Source of the DNA: Baylisascaris procyonis
Lineage: Eukaryota; Nematoda; Chromadorea; Rhabditida; Ascarididae
Length of the DNA: 64,000 nt
NCBI GenBank assembly: GCA_037389465.1
Contig: JAZARR010000174.1
Span: forward strand, 1,798,001-1,862,000
Reading direction: 5' to 3'
The translations under genes were made by a program, and so were the position numbers. The number at the start of each line of letters is the position of its first letter. The first letter of the stretch is position 1. Under the pieces are notes generated by a model that worked only from the letters and a program-made list of their open reading frames with translations, did not search any database and had not been told where the DNA came from. This document shows, in pieces, positions 33,454-46,900 of this stretch.

Positions 33454-36138
33454 TTGTAGATGTCCTTCATAGTAATGTGATACCCGCGAGCAGGGGAAGG
33501 GAGTGGGGGAGAGTTTTCTTCTAGAAGATGCCCCATCGGGGCGAAGGCTTCCACTAAAATTCCCGGGAATTGTTCGCTAATGAGTATTCCTTCGTGAGGA
33601 TTGTAAATCTAGCATTGCACTATATCCTGGCATGTCTTTGGGCATGCAATATAAGAATACACTCATCTATTGAACCACTTGAGGAGTCTATTATTCTCAT
33701 CCTTAAATAATGCTATTACTATCTCTTTTGCTTTCATCAATTTCTGCATAAATATTATGAATTCTCTCATATTCAAGAGTTAGACACTCATCTAAAGGTG
33801 AACGAACGATGTCGATCTTTTTTTTATTCTATCTGTTAAACGCTACAACACTTGCAACATAAATAAAAATTTTAACTGTACTATTAAAGTCGCCTAATAT
33901 TCAAAACTCAGAGCGCATAGCAAATGTTATTTATATTCGGCAATAAATGTGTTATACTAACACATGTTTGTGTTACGTTTAACATTTACTTTCAAAAATT
34001 CACACACACCAATCAAAATTTTTCCAATGAACTCAGTTTAATTTTGCTTTCACATTTCTTGCAAGACATTAAGTAGTAACTCGTTAACAACTCTGTTAAA
34101 AATATATCGACTAATAAGTTCGAAAAGGTAATAATGAGGAGAGGCAGTTGAATAATACAACTCAAAAAGAAATCTCGATCAAGCAATAAACATGTTTTAA
34201 CATATTAACACAAATCATCACGCTCATCAATAAACATTTTGCAGTTGACGTTGTTGATTCTAAGCTGTTGACGAGAAGAAAAAAAACGTTTTGATGCAAT
34301 AAATTTGCGAAATGTTTTCAGTTTTTTTTTATTTTATGGACTATGCAGGGAAATCGATGCTTTCATTTTTTTGCATTTCTATTTTTTTTTTTTAATTCAT
34401 AAATTCGGTGAAAAATTCACAATCATTTGCAAATATGATAGATGCTATCAATGAATGCTCGCCGTACTTGATTCTTACATAAAGAGTGGAAAAGCTACCT
34501 GATATGCTTATAGTGAAGAAGCTAGCTAACATAGCACATGCATTTATATCTATTTATTAAACCATTTTTATAAATTACTTTTTAAAAAAGAAACATACGA
34601 GATGACTTTCACGTATCATAATTAGATCGACCAGTTGTGCAAATCTTCCACAAAGGATTCGTTGTTTTTTGATCCTACCAATCTTTGTTGATCTTATTTG
34701 TTTATTTTTTGATGTCATTAAACGTTTTCTTTTCTTTTTCAGAAGTTACTACAACAATATGAAAGATAGTAGAAGCTATTCCCATGATATGCAAATTTTT
34801 CAGCTGTTATTTAAATTGTTCCATAGCTAAAGCTATCGATCAAAAGAAACTGATGGACACATACACAAACACGAGACATTGATATAGTGCGCTTTTACAA
34901 AGCAAATTTTCAAATGCATATTAAACGATTGCCGAGAAATAGATGTAAATTAAGAAAAGAAAATTTTCCTTATTTCATAAGCTTATACTCTTTTCGATAA
35001 ACGCCGCATTTGATTATTTTATATATATGTCGTTTAAAACATTGTGAATTGATGCAATTCTCGCTTCTCACACCTATTTTATTATACATTGATGTCACAC
35101 TCACTTCGAGTTGACGTCTTTTCCTTCAAATATTGCTAGTTCTATCACTTCTGGACATTCGAGTGGTGATTTTGTGGTCCTAGATATTGAAAATTAAGAA
35201 TTTTCATGGCTTAACCTTCCTCCTATGGAGGTCCAGATCACAGCAGGAAAGAACCAATGGTCACAGTCAGTAGCAAATTTGTTTTGGACTCTATTCCCTT
35301 GGCCCACTTAATTTAAAACTTTCAAGCTCGCTTTATTCCTCTCTTTTCAAAAATTGCCACGTAATTTCGTTCATTAAAAAATGGTAAAAATAAAACGAGA
35401 CATTTTTATTCCATCTTAGCATTCTTCCAGCACCAGAAAATCGCTTGACATTTAGTTAAGCAGTAATAGTAAGTAAAAATTTGTACATATCTCGTATCGG
35501 AATACACTCAGTGCACTAATAAAACACTTCTAAAATTACACTTTGAAAGTTTTTTCATACTTTGAAGTTTAACTTCTATATCTCCCTTATTTTTTCCAAA
35601 TTTTTAAAGAATTTTAGGTTTTTTAAATTCAAAAAAGTTTTTTTAAATTCGCCAACGTTTCAAAGTCATCACCTTTCTAACAGCACTAAAAATTTGTCCA
35701 AAGCCTTTCTAAATGATTCAATTTATCATTGAGTTGAGTCCTCGTTGCAGCTTCTAATTGTCCGTTAGGATGAAAATGGCACTAATTGCCGCCATTTTGT
35801 CGCGAACACACCTCGGAAAAACTCAGAGCGTCAGAAAACTGCCTTAAATTCAGTGTTCTTTGAAGCTAAGAGGGCAATTCGTGGATGATTCGAATGGTTC
35901 AGACAGAGTTTTTTTTAGAGGCCATAAGGCTTTTTACAGTTGAGCATTTTTTAGACTTGGCTCATTTAAACATTTCATTTAGCGTTTCCTTTCATTTAAA
36001 AATCCCTTCATCGATTTATTTTATACTTCTATACTCATAGCATATTCAACAGCAAAGCAAGTTTATCCTTGCCATAACCTTGTTCATTTATTTCATCGTC
36101 GTTTGAATTTAATATTTATGACATTAAATTTGGAATGT
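33454..36138. other. Non-coding, AT-rich
   Basis: No supported gene or mobile element. The left target-site duplication of the LINE tail lies at 36126-36138. Confidence 0.45.
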
Positions 36139-36276
36139 CATAAATATTGACCTGCAAGAAGGAGAGGCCGACCTAAAGACCACAGGGACCAACTGGACCA
36201 GAGAGGCATTGGGTCAGAGCAGGCGGAAGCGATATGAATAGACATGTATTCATAATGAATGCTGTGTTCATTGAAA

Positions 36277-36313
<37 letters not shown>
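36139..36313 (+). mobile_element. 5'-truncated LINE 3' end with (AAAT)n tail
   Basis: A fragment of about 175 bp encodes the end of a LINE RT-type frame (RRRGRPKDHRDQLDQRGIGS then a stop), a short 3' UTR and an (AAAT)n tail. It is bracketed by the direct repeat AAATTTGGAATGT at 36126-36138 and 36314-36326, which marks target-primed insertion. Its tail differs from the (TA)n of the 11-15 kb element, so it belongs to another family. It has no coding capacity. Confidence 0.85.
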
Positions 36314-36315
<2 letters not shown>

Positions 36316-36317
36316 AT
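36274..36317. repeat. (AAAT)n tail
   Basis: About eleven AAAT units form the 3' tail of the truncated LINE. Confidence 0.92.
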
Positions 36318-36326
36318 TTGGAATGT

Positions 36327-38091
36327 TGCCAATTCCTTAAAAGTTTTCAAATGATTTCGTTAATAAAAAATTGGAATATTTCGGAAGGAAGGAGTGCTTG
36401 GTGTTAGATATTGAGTAGAGATTTAGAGATCTGCAATACAAAGAGATACAAAAAACAGTGGTGGAATGATTTTAGTGCATTCGTCAAACGTTGTCCAATC
36501 GTGCTTATTTACATACGCCTCATTCGTTCCTACGTTTTCGACATTTATTGCACCTTAGCCATGATCCCTAATTGCTTAGATCTCTCAGTTCTTTTCTTAT
36601 ATCTCTTTCTCTCTATATTTAACCCTAGCCTTAACCATTGTCCTACTCTCATCCTTCTCTAGGTTATTTGTGCCTTTGAGATGCTTTTGTTATAGTGCTT
36701 TATCTCGTAGGTCAGTTAGATAACCCTTTAATTTGTTTTCGACTAAACTTATATTTGCAACTGGGAGAATAGAAAATTTTACTAATTTTTTCAAAATAGA
36801 TTAAAGCCAATGTGGGGAATGTTCTGTTTATATGCCTAATCTAGCGTCAATCAGACGATTTGGCAAGATGCGCTTATAAGCTTTGTAATCCTCAAAATTT
36901 TTTTATTATCTTCAATTTTTACCGATTAAAGAGGCAAATTAAATATTCTTTATCATGTGAGTGTGTGTGCGTGCATTGTGTTGTCCGTGTTGTGTCTGCA
37001 CATATGTTTGTGTTATACACCCATATTTTTATGTGTTTGTATGCATGTTTATCTGTAAACTTATATGTATACAAATATATGTAATGTGCGTATTTATGTG
37101 TTATGCGTTATGCAATATACGTATATATTTATATATGTCTGTCTTTTTATTTGTTTGTTTTGTTTTGTTTCTTTTGTTTGATTGGCTGTTTGCAAATACG
37201 AATGTACATGTGCATATGAAAGTCTAGCTGCTTTTTTGAGATATTCAAGCCATAAGTGCGAAATTTAGATACGAAGCACTCAGAATCAATACTGTCAATC
37301 GTTCCGAGTGCAACGTCCTCTCCGTTTACTACATCACTCTCCCCCTCCCCAACTCATTCTCCTCCCCGTGCATGCAATCGTTGAAAAAAAGCTAAGATAA
37401 AGCAAAGCTTTCCGAAAATCAGTTTATTTTCTGCAGTCATCGTTCAGTTTGCTTGTAGCAACTTGATGGAGAAGGTGCCAAAAATTTGTGGATTATTCAA
37501 TAAATTAAACTCCCCACATAAAACGGGAAAAGAAGGACATGAGACCAAAAATTCCTTCTAAGAAAGTTTTGAATATCATCAAAAACCAAGATAAGCAGGT
37601 GAGCGAAAAATTTTGAGCAATGAACGGCTGTTTATTGTATAAAAATTGCTCAGTTGTTATCGCCTTGTCGAGATCTCACTGTTCGCTGAACGATGAGATT
37701 CCGTGAGTGAGCTGACTAAATAGCGCAAATCTTTCTATATGATGTCGGCATTTTATTTCGATCATATTTGGCATTGATTTATGTGAAAGTTTAAAGGTGT
37801 GAAAACACCAAAGGTTAGAGTTTGAAAAATTTGAAGCCATAAGTGCGGCCATTTATAATTACAGTTTTGTGGTAGTTTTCAATTGAAAATGTACTTAAAG
37901 AATCATTTTAACTGAATTGTTGCATGCAGAGTGAGGGTGCCGTTTGTGGTTTTTTCTATTGATTTCAGATTGCAGTTTTATAAATTTCCATTCATAAGAA
38001 AACATTCCCATTCATATCGTTGAATATTTCTACTGGAGGCATAAAAAACGGTTGATTTCAGGTTCATAGTCCAATTTCTAGACGGAGTTTT
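36327..38091. other. Non-coding; TG-rich stretch
   Basis: No confident gene. 36955-37200 is TG/TA-rich cryptic simple sequence, and its Cys/Val/Tyr-rich ORFs are a product of that. A coding-like frame at 36411-36662 (+) has no splice support. Confidence 0.4.
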
Positions 38092-38315
38092 TCAGGGAAA
38101 TATCAGCAGCTCATCATGACGTTGATTTAGACTCCCAGAATAAAAGTGCGCAATGGACACAACATTCTGAAAAAAATTATAGTGAAAAATTTTTTTGCAT
38201 TTTGAAACGACATTGAAGAATAGACTGGTGGGTGGATAGAAATGCGTCCTGAGAGGGCGGTACGTTTGATGTGAACATCGAGCATCCGATCATCAAGACA
38301 AAGGTCATACAACAA
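38092..38315 (-). CDS. Two possible terminal exons, unknown gene
   Basis: The upstream exon starts at 38315 after TGCTGTAG and reads LLYDLCLDDRMLDVHIKRTA in a clean frame. The last exon (38092-38166) follows ATTTTTTTCAG and gives 24 codons to TGA (NVVSIAHFYSGSLNQRHDEL at its start). A phase-0 join is possible with a weak donor (CCA|GTCTAT at 38226), but the first frame also stays open to 38127 without splicing. Balanced composition argues for real coding sequence. Further exons upstream (higher coordinates) were not identified. Confidence 0.35.
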
Positions 38316-41300
38316 CTACAGCAGAGATTATTTTTTGTTATTTCATCGTCATGATATGAAATTTTTCTCTTTATAAAAATGAAAAAAATATTGCGAAAAT
38401 GATTCGTTAATATGATTTAAAAATTTCTTTTCAAAACGAAATATTGTGAATTTTTTTCTCGAACCAATAATATCAATGAGTGACGGTGAATAGAAACGAG
38501 ACGAATTTTTTTTTTCTGAAATATTTCCTTATTTTGGCAGCAATTTTTGAAAAATGTCATTTCAATAACTTTTCAGGAATAGTTTATTTGTTTGAATCGT
38601 CACTAATGGATTTTAAACGTCGATTAAGAAAGTCGTTCATTTTTACAGATAAATTTTCTTAGTGGATGAGATTTTGAATTTGCATTCTTTGTAATGATTC
38701 TCAAAGAATTTGTACCTCAACAACAATTCTTCCTCCTAGGATAAGTAAACTTATAAGTAATACTTGTATGCGGTTATTTATTTCTTATCACATTTGGGTA
38801 AAAATTAATCTCCAATATTTTCGCCTTATTGGGCATTTGCGGAAAAGTTTGAAAAGTAAGCTTAATTTTTTCATCTTCATAAAAACATTTTCAGAAAATA
38901 TTCCTTAGATAAGTTCTTTGAATAAAATTGAAATTAACGCTTACATTGAATAATTTATTGTATATAAGCGTATAATTATCATTTTTTTCAATAAATCTCC
39001 GCAGTAAAAAATTTTCCATCACAAAAATTTTTACATTTGGATTTTTTTTTTTTAATTCCATCGAAAGTTTTCTTCCTCCAATTATGGATGAATCAACCGA
39101 TTATTTACCGTTAAGACCATATGTTACACTTTTTTATCATTTTATCAACGTCGTTTTATGGCCGATTAAATTTTATAGAAAGATTTTGATCACGGTTTCA
39201 AAAATTTTTTTTTCTTCTTGTTATATAAGGAGTATCGAATCACTCTTTTGATGAGATTTTTAGATATTTCGTTTGTGTGAAAGAATTCGAGCACTTTTTT
39301 TCTTCGCTGAATCTTTTTGAATGCGCAAGTAATTTGAAGAGAAAAAAAGAGAGAGAGAATATAAAAGAAAGATCGCGCGGTGTTCGTTTGTCGGTTTTTT
39401 TTTTTTTTCTATTGAGATAATTTAATCTGTCATTAATTCACAACGCGTTTTCTCTCGAATATACACACCAAAATTCGCATTGATTGATGCTGAAACATCG
39501 GTTCTCTCTATAATAGCGTTTTTTTATTGCTCTTCCCATTAATATTCACGCTTGAATTCCACCCAGTAAGATAACAAAAATTCTTGGAATTACCTTTAAT
39601 TGCCTTCAAATTTGAAATTAAAAATTATCTTCAATGAATAGAAATACAACGTCTAGTGCTCTTCAAAGATATATGATGATTGTTGATGTAGTTTCGTATG
39701 CGAGAAAATATTTGTGTTTTCTTATTGTACTTAAAAAGTTTTTTTTTGATGTGTATTGTCTCAAATAGGTTCGATCGTTTAGGTTTCAATGAGACTATGA
39801 GATAATCAAATATTCAATTTTCTGTTTATAGAATTTTCAAGGATTTCTTTCTTGGATTCTCACTTTCAATCCTTGCGCTTTTCTATGGTATTGTTTGTTC
39901 GTGACTGGTGTACTTTTGCCTCTGATTCAATGAGCCGTTAGCATTGACTATGAAACACCAATATGTATGCTTTTACATATCTACTGTTGTGGTTATTGCT
40001 GGTGTTGATTGCACATTGATGACGGCACGACGGAAGGAAAATTGCAGTCATTCACTACTGCTTTCAAATGCTCACTATTGAGTGACATTGTAAAGGACAC
40101 TCCCTATTGATAGAAATCTTGCTATTTGACACTCCTTACTATCGGATCTGATTCAGCGGTGTAGTGATTATAGTTTATTAAGAGTGGAGAATCTTTTAGA
40201 TAACCGGAAGAGAAAATTCAATAGAATTTTTTCAATTTAAGTTTTGTATATTCCAGCCTCAAATGTTAAGCTTTCCAATAATCTCAGTGATCTCCCAAGG
40301 AAGATCTCTTCGATCCACAAAAAAACCTGACTCGTTAGAAACCTGATATTTACTAATCGTAACCAAATGTAGGTGATCACTGAAGTTCTACGGTAGCTAC
40401 GATAGCATGATAATCAATGTTCTACGGTAGTTGATAACTACAGTAATCAGTCATTGAGGACTCTCTTTCTTATAAACTCGAAGAAAACAACCTATAACGA
40501 CGTGATCGAAAGCGACGATCAAAAACGGTCGTATAATTGAACCCCCATCGACCTGATTATGCGCTGTTTTAAGCAAAACAAATCTCTTTAAACAATTAAT
40601 TTGAAAAGCGGAAATAACCTCGAAGAAAATAACCTCTCCATTGGTCTCAATTGTTGAATTATCCTTCTCGGGGGATGGAGGAGAGAGGAGGGGGAGAATA
40701 TTTTCTAAGGAATGAAATGCATCATCCAGATAGAATCTGACTAGAAATCATTTCGGCAAGCCAATCGAAGAAGAAACCAAAAAATCCTCCACCCCCCTCT
40801 CCCACTTATTCACTCTTTGTAGTGGGCCATAATGAAGCCTCCTTTACTCAAGAATGAATTAGGCACAAAAGACCCTATATACCCTCCCCCCCCTCAAAAA
40901 AAGCCTAATTAAACAAACATACCCATTTTACAACTAATTAACTAAAAGAATAAATAAATTCACATAGCTGAATTAATGAAAAATGAAAATATAAAAGAAA
41001 ATACCCATTTCGTGATTGTTGTCCACTAGACGATCGAGGAAGAAAACAATAAGAGCCAAACGAAAAAGTGAGTAGAATAAAGAATATAAGTACCGCCCAA
41101 ATCAAACTCAATATGATCATCTTTGAATAAGCTCAATTAAACGCTTAAATAAAATGCTAATATTTAATAATTGAAATATGCAAATTAATTCGTAACCACA
41201 GCATGACGTCATTCGCAAAAAAACCAACAAATATAAACATTGAATCGATAATATCCAATATCGATAGAATGGAGCTTATTTTCCACTTCTATCAAAAAAA

Positions 41301-43164
41301 AAAAAAAAAAAAAAACAATTGGTACTTTCGCTTGCATACATAAGCTTGGACATAAAGAAGTTCATTGAGGATTAACCCCCCTCGCATCTCTAAATGAGAG
41401 ACCTTTTTTCAAGGTGTAAAATAAAATTGTTGTCTCATAATCAACAAATTTTATTAAAATTCGTTCACCTAAACAAATAGGGAGGAAGAAATGGAACAAA
41501 TGCAAATAAAAAGATGATAGCCCTAAATGAATATTTAATGCTTTTATTCCGGAAGAAGAGTAATAAACGATAGAGATGAATTTGTAATTATGAATATTCA
41601 CATCGCACTCTTAAAGGAAGTTTTTATTATTATTTAAAAAATTTCCTTCAACACTCTGCGTTAGCAATTCACTGAAACAAAATATGATTTCTACACATAA
41701 ACTACGATGACAATTTTCCGTAAAAATAAGGTGCCAATCCCACGTTTCGAAGATTATCTCGCCTTAATCTCATCCCAATCTCTTCCCTCTCAACAATGCC
41801 TTTATACCTCACTCCTATCCCCCCTCCCCCAATCAAGCCTTTATGCCTTATATCTATTCAACTCTACCTGCTTGCGCTCCTTATTTGGTAGGCATTTCAA
41901 TGCGAATCCTATTCAAACAGATGATAAAATATAAACATTACAATAATATGTCTCATTTTCATGTTTTATTCATTGTGTTCTCTATGAATAAACTCCCATC
42001 ATGGATGATGCCATTAAAAGTGAATAACAATATGACCGATGATAGAATAGAGTAAAAAATAAGTAGTAAATCCAAATAATATGTTGGAATTCACTCAATG
42101 CATTACAATTTGAAAAATATGCATCATATTGATTGAAAAAAAAAATTTACCTATTTGGCGTTAAATATTTTAAACCAACAATTTTCATCTTTAATTTAAA
42201 CTTACCTGTATACGCCGTGTTACCTATAAACCATTTTATCTTATCATATATTGCCAATACCATTTCAACCTTACAAACGCTTAAGTCATTGCAAAAATTT
42301 CACCAAGTTTATTAGCAAATTAAAGTTTTTGAGTAAAAAATTCAGCCTTCTTAACAGATTTTCCGCCTTTGAATACCTCTATCTGAAACCTTAGCAAACT
42401 TGTTACACCTGAGGTTCTACCTGAGGTAATATAATACAAAGAAAGTAGACTGAACTCAACCTGATTTGCATCTTCAATCTATTTCTTTCTACACGATTAT
42501 AGCTAAGTAAATGAGCGTTGCAGAAGAAAGCAAAGAAAGAGCGATATAAGCGTATTCTCATAGCATAATTGGCACTCACTAAAAATGGGATTTTAAAGAC
42601 GCATTCAAATCATTCGATTACCTTCATCTCCCAAAGGAATTTTTAAAAAAAAGCCACACTTGCATTCCTCTTTTCAATTCAATAGCGCATTCGTCTTCTA
42701 AGAAAAGCATTGTTGTGCAATTTGAAATAAGAAAAAAAAAAGAAGAAATTCTTGCATAATTGTTTCCGAAAATTAGAATGAAATATTGCCTAAATAATCG
42801 CTCGGCGGAAGGGTAAAAGGAAAAAGAGAGAGAAAAAGATAGAGAAAAAATAAGCGAAAAAAAACTGAAATTGAAAATCGAACGATATTTCGTTCGTAAT
42901 TTGTCCAAAGACAACAATAAACACTCCCCGGGAAGAGAATCGATTTCCATTTGGTAAAAAAACTTTTTAATTAAATAGGTGAATGCTTTATGCAATAAAA
43001 TCCAATAAATTTATATCTTTAATTTCTTTTTTAAAATTTCTATGTTAGTAAATTTCGTTAAATTTATAAATGAATACGACCCTTATAAATAACGAATAAT
43101 AAAATAGATATTTGGCTATAATTAAAGAAACATTTAAGCACATCAAGTAAGCCAAAATACCACA
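38316..43164. other. Gene-poor AT-rich region
   Basis: No supported gene. It contains homopolymer runs (for example A22 near 41288-41309), G/A-rich DNA near 40670-40700, and C/T-rich DNA near 40790-40805 and 41750-41835. Frames at 42624-42995 (-) and 41707-41934 (+) look like low-complexity translations. Confidence 0.45.
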
Positions 43165-43345
43165 ATTATTCAACTCCAACCAACACAGACAAATTGACTC
43201 CTGCACTGAGCACCAACCAACACAGACATACAGCCCCTCGCATCCAACTCCAATCAGATATAAGTCCTTCGCACTCGATCCCAACCAACACAGACATACA
43301 TCCCTCACATCCAATCCTAACCAACACGGAAATAAAGCTCTATTT
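43165..43345. repeat. ~35-bp degenerate tandem repeat
   Basis: Five units containing variants of CCAACCAACACAGACATACA recur about every 35 bp. They lie just beyond the presumed polyadenylation site of the EBP2 gene. The periodic Cys/Leu/Gly-rich minus-strand ORF here reflects the repeat. Confidence 0.6.
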
Positions 43346-43473
43346 ATACGAATCACAATAAATCGAATCTGCACTTCAATATGAAACACAAATAAAAGGA
43401 AGTAATGCAAGTGAAATGGAATAGAAACCAAACGTCAGAAAAGAAAACGATCGAATATTTCAACAATATTTCA

Positions 43474-43479
43474 TTTATT
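43474..43479 (-). terminator. Possible polyadenylation signal of EBP2
   Basis: AATAAA on the minus strand, about 460 nt after the EBP2 stop. This is the first exact hexamer noticed downstream of the stop. Confidence 0.4.
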
Positions 43480-43939
43480 CTTCAATAAAACATATCGCTC
43501 TATACAGTTATTGATTACAACATGTTTAAACAAATAAACAAACGAAAACCGTCTATTTACCATGAAAAACAAATAAACCCTCCTCCCCCGACTTCCCAAC
43601 AACTCTTTTCTAAGCGACTAGGAGAAAAAACATGAACAGTAATCTTTATACATTTCTAGTACTCCAGCATCAGAGCAATAAGCTGTTCTGCCAGATGCAT
43701 TCAACTCAGAATGCTTTCTTTTGGACCGTGGTTTATCTTATCTATCACTGAGGCTTCCCATCCACTTGACCGGAAAGCAACTGCTTGCTGCCAGTCTCAA
43801 CACTTCTATGACTTCCGGCTCCGTTACAAAGGTATTAGCTCCAAATAACTCCGCCCAAGAAATGACCACTGACTTCATATTAGATCAAAGAAGCAAGCAA
43901 CAACAACAATATAATATATCAACAATTTTTATGGCCGTA

Positions 43940-46900
43940 TTATCGGCGCTTAATGCCTCTAAACCGTGCACGACCTGATATAGGCTTACCACTCCCACGT
44001 CTCGAGTTCCTCATTGCAGGTGAAGCAAATTCGTTGAAACTGAAAAAGAAAGTATATTAATGGTATAAAGGTAGAATATTGCATGAAAGAGACTAAAATT
44101 ATATTTTGAACCAACAACTTCCCCTTTCGTTCCCTCACATTTCTCTAAGACGAAGAAGAATAGTGGAAATGAAAGTGTCCAACTCTCACTGCTCACTAGT
44201 AAATCAACGCGATCGAAAACATGCAGAATCATAGCCGCTTGTTCAACAGCTTAGTACAAACAACTTCGGAAAGCAATGCACTCAATTTCTTATAAAAAAA
44301 TAGCATGAAATGGAGCTCATACTACGCATGAAGCACTTCCTCCGATCCGTTACGTTGCCCAAGGCTAAATTAGAATCCCTACATTCGGGGAGCACAAATC
44401 AAGTTTCTAGCTTACCTTTGCTTATCGTTTTGTTTCGAGCGTTTTTTCTGGCCACCAAATCCATACTTCTTATCACGCGCTGTTCTGCCCATTCGCTTGC
44501 CTAACCTCCTACGTAGGCTGCCTCTCGCTTCTTGCCGATTTCGTTTCTTTGCTTCTCGCTCTCGCTTCAATTCGTTCTCCTCTTCCGCCTGAATGCTTAT
44601 TTATAAATCATTCATACGAAGTAAATAACCGTTGATGAATATGTTCTACACATAAGAATTTCCGTTTCAAATTTTGAGCTGCAAGGTTGGAGCTTCGAGT
44701 TTCTGCTCACAAGTTTCGAGGCTGAACTTTTATGCAGAATGTTTTCTGCTGCAATTTTCGATGTTTCAAACTTCCACTCATCGAAATAGAAAACTCTAAA
44801 ATCAATAAAGAATCGAACAGAAGAAAATATTCACCTTAACTATAATAATGCAATGTTCTTCTATAACAAATATCACTTCACATATTACATCACTTTCGAG
44901 ATAAATTAATTTCACCTCTAAATAAAAATGTATGCGAGTGCATGATTTAATTTCAACTAAATTACATTAGCTTATTTACTTGTAATATCCATTAATATCA
45001 CTAAAATATAATATTCCTCCTATATTGATACAAATTATTCAAACATAAAAATGATTCGACAAAGGAATAACGAAATGTCAACCTGGCATTGGCATAAAAT
45101 GATAAAAGGTAGTATAAGGATCTTCAGCGAGGTAAACTGCAATCTAGTCTAGGAATAATTCCACAAATACAGTATCTCAAAGAAGAGAGAAAGGTAAAGA
45201 ACTGTATTCAACCAAAAACTAGGGGCATTCGTATCACAGAAATGAAAAGAATTGTTTCTCTCCTCTCTCCATCTCTCCCCCACCACCTCCCCCCGTAATC
45301 GATGAATCGATTAGTTTCTTTCAATTAAAAAAATTCTAACTTCATCGCGTTGTAGTCGTTTTGCATTGTTCAGCATATCCTCAAGCTGCGATTTCATTCC
45401 TTTACGATGTCTTTTTACCGCCTCCAAAAGTTTCTTCTTTTCAGATTGCCGATTTTCCAATACCTGAATTTAATTAAGCATTAACAAATATTCAAATTGA
45501 GTACAGAAATTTAAATATTCAAACTAACAAATTAATAAACATTCAAAAATATCCATATAACATCGAGAAACCAATTAAACCAACTTGGGCATAAATCAAC
45601 TTAGAATTGATGACCATAAAATGTACCAATTCGGATACTAGAACAAACTTTACCTTTGAATACCCTACTATACCACTGACTACCCCTCAATATTGATATT
45701 TGCATAATATGCAAATAACGTTATGAAAGAGAGGGCAATAAAAAACAAGGACAGATACACCACTTATTAGAACAAATAAGAAGCGGATGATTAAAAATTT
45801 CAGAACAAAATAAAGACAACCCGCCATGCAAAATTCTATTTAATAGCGAACTGGTGGAATGACAGTGAACAGCGAAACAAATAAGACAATTTATTATTTA
45901 CCTCTTTTTGAACTTTTGCAGCGAATTTCTTTTCCTCTCTAAGACGACGAATTGCCTCTTGTCGCTCTTTTCCTTGCTGTAGATCTAACATTCGCTTTCG
46001 AACCTTAAATAAAAATAATAATAACTCTACTGAATGTTTTTTAACCGAATATAGATCATAGGCATTGGCATTTTAAGAAACCTCTTTTATGCAGCAAGAA
46101 AATTGAACAATAATGTGAAAAAATTTCAGTATATGTAACATTCCCTCTCCAATGTAAAAATTTTAGAAACTAGACCAACAGGTATATACCATTCTATATT
46201 TGATTATAAACAAATCTCCACATTTGCGGGAACAATTTTATATGTTGAACTACAAGTAAAGATAGTAAAGGTAGCAAAGAATAGTAAAGGTAGACGTTTA
46301 ATTACATCTCCTGCATAAAATTTACAATTTATTTCCTCAAAAAAAAGGTTCACTAATTGAAGAGAAGAGGAGAATCAACAAGTATTTGAAAAGAAACCGT
46401 AGGAATTAGCAAAAAACGTGCTAGGCATATCTCATATCGCCATCGAAACGTAAAGATAAGAGCGGCAGAAAGATAAGATAAGAAAGATAAAAGGCAGAAA
46501 TCCGCATCATAATTATTAAAATTTCTCTCAACCATTTCCTTGTCAGGCTATACAAAAACATTTTCAGCGATAATAATTCCCTAAATCAATACGCAAATAT
46601 GTTGATATAAAAATTTACAATCTTGCATGTAAAGTCGAAAAAAAAAATCAACAAAAAAAAAAGAACAGCAAAATGAGTTTCTTTATTCATATGAGCAAAT
46701 TTAAATGATCCGTTACATTTCCAATAACTTAAAATATATCAAAATCGCCAAAAAACTTATAAAAGTATTAAATAAAATTTTTTTTCTCAAATAAATAGAA
46801 ATATTAGCAAGCAAGGGCAATAAACAATAAATGAACAATTTAACGAAAAACAATATTTCCGATATAAAACCACAAACAAACCTTTTGCATATGTTCATCA

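Noticed and set aside
43045..43431. 128-codon minus-strand ORF rich in Cys, Leu and Gly
   Set aside because: Its periodicity follows the ~35-bp tandem repeat, it lies beyond the EBP2 stop, and it has no splice context.
43721..43978. 85-codon + strand ORF
   Set aside because: It is antisense to the EBP2 last exon and 3' UTR, with no supporting signals.
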